Assembly (NCBI GenBank): GCA_016191785.1
Contig: JACPVJ010000170.1
Span: 1 to 32,802 of the forward strand
DNA: 32,802 bases
DNA from: Myxococcales bacterium
Lineage (GTDB): Bacteria > Myxococcota_A > Polyangia > Polyangiales > Polyangiaceae
Direction of reading: 5' to 3'
Part shown: positions 29,944-32,802 of the stretch, in pieces
Numbering within the stretch: the first letter of the stretch is position 1
Layout of the letters: every line of letters begins with the position of its first letter
Made by a program: the position numbers and the translations under genes
Notes under the pieces: generated by a model
The model's database searches: none
Seen by the model: only the letters and a program-made list of their open reading frames with translations
What the model was told of the DNA's origin: nothing

Positions 29944-31401
29944 CTACCGCGCGATCACGACGTACGTGCCCGCACCGTGCCGCCCGCCGGGGCCGGCGCC
30001 ACCCCAGCCCTCGGGCACGCCCGGCGAGGTCCAGTCGAACAGCCACTTCCCGTCCCGCGGCGAGACGTTCACGCAGCCGGCGCTCATCGGTTCGCCGAAC
30101 TCTTCGTGCCAGTACGCGGTGTGCAAGGCAAAGGGCGCGTTGAAGTACTGGGTGTACGGCACGTCGGCGATCCAGAACTTGCGATTTTCGCCGTACTCGG
30201 GGCTCATGGTGGTGGCGCCGTGCTTGAAGGTGATGCGGTACACGCCGAGCGGCGTGGTGCTCATCTTCACCGGGTCCTTGCCCCGGACCGGCACGCCGCC
30301 CGCGCCGGGTGAGGCCAAGGTGGCAAATACCGCGCGGGTGCCTTCATAGGCGATCAGCGTGCCCTGGGTGATGCTGTGGATGAGCCACTTCGAGCCGGCC
30401 GCGACGCCGATGGGCGGCTCCTTGCGCTCGCGGATCACGGTGGCGTCGTCCTCGCGGACCCACACCCGATCGCCGGCTGCCCGCTCGCGCGTGGCAAGGT
30501 AACGCTTGCCGCCGCTCTCGGTCGGCGGCGCGGCGTCGTCCAGCTCGACCCAGGCCCGCGCGCCGAAGGTCTGGCCCGTGGGCTCGAACGCCTCGCCGCG
30601 CTGGCGGTACTTCGCCCGGGGTTTTGCCCGGAAGAACGCCAGGGGCAGCTTCGCGCCCGGGCCCAGCTCGACCCCGTGAAAGTCGCTGACCCGGAACGGG
30701 CGCAACCGGTCGGCGGGCACCACGGTCCCGTCTGCGCTGAGCACGTAGCGCCGCCCCTCGTGGTCGAAGCTCTCCGAGAACGCCAGCATCGAGCCGTGGG
30801 GGATCTGCCGGCGGAGCGCCTCGAGGGGTTTCTCTTCGCCTGCGGCGCCACCGTTCTGCAAGAACCACGGCGCTCCGCCGCTCGGCTCGATCGCCCTCAC
30901 TTCTGCCAGGCGCTCGTGGCCACGGTTGCCCCACGACTGAGGCTTGAAGCTGCCGGCTTTACCGAAGGTGGCACGCTCGCGCTCCACCTCGGCCTGCGTC
31001 GGCAGCCGCCGGTACATGGGTGCCCCGTTCGAGAGCGCGAACTCGAAGGGCATCAGGGCGGCGCGCGGCGCGACATGGCTCATCGCACGCAACCATCGCC
31101 CGGTGCCGTCCAGACTCGCGCGCCGGTCGAGGCAGACCCAGCCATAGGGCTTCACCGGATGGTACGCACCACTGCACCCCGGGCCTTTCACCGGCGCCTC
31201 GCTGCGCAGCTCGACGGATTGCCCGAGCCGCACGTAGCCCAGGGCGTTCTTGGTCGCGCGGGGCTCCTCGTAGATCCACGTGGTCTGCCCCCGGCTCCAG
31301 ATCCGCGCCGAGGCGGCGGGTGCCGGCGCATCGGCCAGCGCGGGCGCGCTCGACGCGAGGATCAGAGCTACGAATGCGACGCGCGGAAACACCAGGCCCA
31401 T
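29944..31401 (-). CDS. L,D-transpeptidase (YkuD family), exported
   Basis: A 485-residue protein with a signal peptide (cleavage near ALADA, 21-25). An SH3-like region (about 34-95) is followed by a long middle part, and the YkuD catalytic domain occupies about 340-485. The domain has TPLGVYRI (383-390), HTAYWH (427-432, His427) and SAGCVNVSPRDG (440-451) with nucleophile Cys443; most family members read SHGC there, so the His before Gly is Ala. It should act in the periplasm to form 3-3 peptidoglycan cross-links or to attach lipoproteins. It is the first gene of a pair with the ATP-grasp gene and is divergent from ruvB. Confidence 0.9.
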   Translation of the reverse strand: MGLVFPRVAFVALILASSAPALADAPAPAASARIWSRGQTTWIYEEPRATKNALGYVRLGQSVELRSEAPVKGPGCSGAYHPVKPYGWVCLDRRASLDGTGRWLRAMSHVAPRAALMPFEFALSNGAPMYRRLPTQAEVERERATFGKAGSFKPQSWGNRGHERLAEVRAIEPSGGAPWFLQNGGAAGEEKPLEALRRQIPHGSMLAFSESFDHEGRRYVLSADGTVVPADRLRPFRVSDFHGVELGPGAKLPLAFFRAKPRAKYRQRGEAFEPTGQTFGARAWVELDDAAPPTESGGKRYLATRERAAGDRVWVREDDATVIRERKEPPIGVAAGSKWLIHSITQGTLIAYEGTRAVFATLASPGAGGVPVRGKDPVKMSTTPLGVYRITFKHGATTMSPEYGENRKFWIADVPYTQYFNAPFALHTAYWHEEFGEPMSAGCVNVSPRDGKWLFDWTSPGVPEGWGGAGPGGRHGAGTYVVIAR

Positions 31402-31436
31402 CGTGTCCGAACCGGGCGGGATTGAAAAGGGGCTCG

Positions 31437-31465
31437 TGGAAAGGGCCGGGCGGCCAGGCTAGAGT
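31437..31465 (+). promoter_or_regulatory. Candidate ruvB promoter
   Basis: TGGAAA (31437-31442), 17 nt, then TAGAGT (31460-31465), ending 10 nt before the ATG at 31476. Both hexamers match four of six consensus bases; the short spacing implies an almost leaderless mRNA. Confidence 0.4.
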
Positions 31466-31475
31466 CCGCATCCCC

Positions 31476-32543
31476 ATGGCCTCCCGGAAGAAACAGGTCG
31501 ACCTCGAGCCCGTGGCGCTCGACGACCGCGTCACGTCGCCCGCCGTGTTCGACGACGAAGACGCGCGCTTCGATCGCCTGTTTCGCCCCGAGTCCCTGGA
31601 CGAGTTCATCGGGCAAGACCGGCACAAGCAGAACCTGCAGGTGTTCGTCGCGGCCGCCCGCAAGCGCAAAGAGCCGCTCGACCACATCCTTCTGTGTGGG
31701 CCGCCGGGCCTGGGCAAGACCACCCTCGCGCACATCTTGGCCAAAGAGATGGGCGTGAGCATCTCGATCACCAGCGGGCCGGCGGTGGAACACAAGGGGT
31801 CACTCACCGGGGTGCTCACCAAGCTCGCCCGCTCCGACGTGCTCTTCATCGACGAGATCCACCGGCTGAGCGCGCCGGTGGAAGAGGCCCTCTATCCGGC
31901 GATCGAGGACTTCCGCATGGATGTGATGACCGGCGAAGGCGCGTTCGCCGACAGCGTCTCCATCGACCTGCGTCCGTTCACGCTGGTGGGGGCCACCACG
32001 CGCACGGGCCTGCTCAGCAAACCGCTGCAAGAGCGCTTCGGCGTCACGCTGCGCCTGGACTTCTATCCGGTCTCGGACCTCGAGCGCATCATCTTGCGAA
32101 GCGCGCGCTGCTTCGGGGTCCCCTGCACGGAAGGCGGCGCCCAGGCCATGGCCCTGCGCTCGCGCGGCACGCCCCGGGTCGCCAATCGCCTGCTGCGGCG
32201 CGCGCGGGACTTCGCCGAGATCGAAGGCAGCGGACGAATCGACGACGCCATCGTGCGGCTGACGTGCGAGCGACTCGAGGTCGACGACGCCGGGCTCGAC
32301 GAGATGGACCGGCGTCTGCTCGGGATCTTGATCGAGCACTACGACGGCGGCCCGGTGGGGGTCGAGACCCTGGCGGCGGCCATGGCCGAGCCGCGCGACA
32401 CGATCGAGGACGTCTACGAGCCCTACCTGCTCCAGCAGGGCTTTCTCGGGCGCACCCCGCGGGGACGGGTGGCGACCAAGAAGGCCTACGAGCACCTCGG
32501 TCGCGAGCTGGCAGAGCGTAGCTCGCAGGGGAAGCTGTTCTGA
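31476..32543 (+). CDS. ruvB: Holliday junction branch-migration ATPase RuvB
   Basis: RuvB is the hexameric AAA+ motor that drives branch migration with RuvA. The 355 residues match the family. RFDRLFRPESLDEFIGQ (31-47) is the usual start, Walker A is GPPGLGKT (75-82, Lys81), Walker B is DEIHR (126-130), TTRTGLLS is sensor 1, GTPRVANRLLRRARDFA carries the sensor 2 arginine, and the C-terminus (YEPYLLQQGFLGRTPRGR) is the winged-helix DNA-binding domain. The N-terminus has about 30 extra acidic residues. ruvA and ruvC are not in the window. ATG 31476 is preferred; the upstream frame is a shadow. Confidence 0.97.
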   Translation: MASRKKQVDLEPVALDDRVTSPAVFDDEDARFDRLFRPESLDEFIGQDRHKQNLQVFVAAARKRKEPLDHILLCGPPGLGKTTLAHILAKEMGVSISITSGPAVEHKGSLTGVLTKLARSDVLFIDEIHRLSAPVEEALYPAIEDFRMDVMTGEGAFADSVSIDLRPFTLVGATTRTGLLSKPLQERFGVTLRLDFYPVSDLERIILRSARCFGVPCTEGGAQAMALRSRGTPRVANRLLRRARDFAEIEGSGRIDDAIVRLTCERLEVDDAGLDEMDRRLLGILIEHYDGGPVGVETLAAAMAEPRDTIEDVYEPYLLQQGFLGRTPRGRVATKKAYEHLGRELAERSSQGKLF

Positions 32544-32544
32544 C

Positions 32545-32561
32545 CGCGGCAAGACGCCGCG
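32545..32561 (+). terminator. Hairpin after ruvB
   Basis: CGCGGC-AAGAC-GCCGCG begins one base after the ruvB stop (6-bp stem, 5-nt loop). There is no T tract, so intrinsic termination is doubtful. Confidence 0.3.
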
Positions 32562-32627
32562 AGCCGCGCGCGCGTCATCGATCGGCGAGGGCTTGCCGCC
32601 GCTCGCCGCCTCGCGCATTCTATGGGC

Positions 32628-32802
32628 ATGCGGCGCTTCTTGCTCGCCTCGTCGAGCGTGCTGGTCGTGGCATGTAGCAACGTGCTCGGGTACGACGACG
32701 TCGAGTTCGACTCCGACGCCGGCGCGACCGGCGGCGCCGCGGGCGGCGGTGGCGCGGCCGGCGCCCCCACCGGCGGCAGCGCCGGCGCCTCCGGCGGGGC
32801 CG
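32628..32802 (+). CDS. N-terminus of a lipoprotein with Gly/Ala linker (cut by window end)
   Basis: The frame is open to the last base, so only 58 residues are seen. MRRFLLASS, a hydrophobic run and LVVAC (lipobox, Cys16) form a lipoprotein signal. After NVLGYDDVEFDSDAG comes a Gly/Ala/Ser-rich linker like those of the four lipoproteins at 7211-12427. The missing part would hold the functional domain, so no function can be given. An in-frame ATG lies two codons upstream at 32622; CATTCT at 32616-32621 is a weak -10-like hexamer 6 nt before 32628. Confidence 0.7.
   Translation, partial: MRRFLLASSSVLVVACSNVLGYDDVEFDSDAGATGGAAGGGGAAGAPTGGSAGASGGA

Overview
The window is a GC-rich chromosomal segment that fits a myxobacterium, most likely of the Polyangiales/Sorangiineae type. 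That placement is inferred from gene style, not from a marker gene: lipoproteins with long Gly/Ser/Asn linkers and MopE-like metal-binding motifs, a Ser/Thr kinase with a large extracytoplasmic domain, an FHA-GGDEF protein, a CheA-CheY hybrid, and dense GTGA-overlapped operons. No phage, insertion sequence or CRISPR array is visible.

Layout. 1-296: a 52-bp tandem repeat and a tRNA-Thr(CGT) on the minus strand. 297-2831: argJ coupled to a small PDZ lipoprotein, convergent with an alpha/beta hydrolase. 2885-6887: an orphan CheA-type hybrid kinase, a probable intrinsic terminator, then metK. 7211-12427: a tandem array of four paralogous secreted lipoproteins with a choice-of-anchor-L-like core. 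12438-16717 (minus): FHA-GGDEF protein, glnA, glnB, pfkA. 16781-17782: an ACC deaminase/D-cysteine desulfhydrase family enzyme. 17888-24277: a four-gene signalling cassette. 24368-28559: amidase, a small Omp85-like barrel and a lipoprotein. 28534-31401 (minus): an L,D-transpeptidase and an ATP-grasp enzyme. 31476-32543: ruvB. 32628 to the end: the start of another lipoprotein.

The best candidate for an undescribed system is 17888-24277. A membrane Ser/Thr kinase whose outer part looks like a seven-bladed beta-propeller is followed by a GNAT acetyltransferase, an intact sensor histidine kinase and a second histidine kinase whose ATP-binding domain has lost its key motifs. Each gene after the first starts with a GTG that overlaps the previous stop (GTGA), so the four products are probably made together. 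No response regulator is present. The lipoprotein array and the L,D-transpeptidase/ATP-grasp pair are the next most interesting units.

glnB-glnA form a classical nitrogen-assimilation operon. Several genes (hydrolase, cheA, pfkA, amidase, ruvB) have a TANNNT -10-like hexamer ending only 6-10 nt before the start codon, which suggests leaderless transcripts. All functional calls rest on reading motifs by eye; no database search was run.
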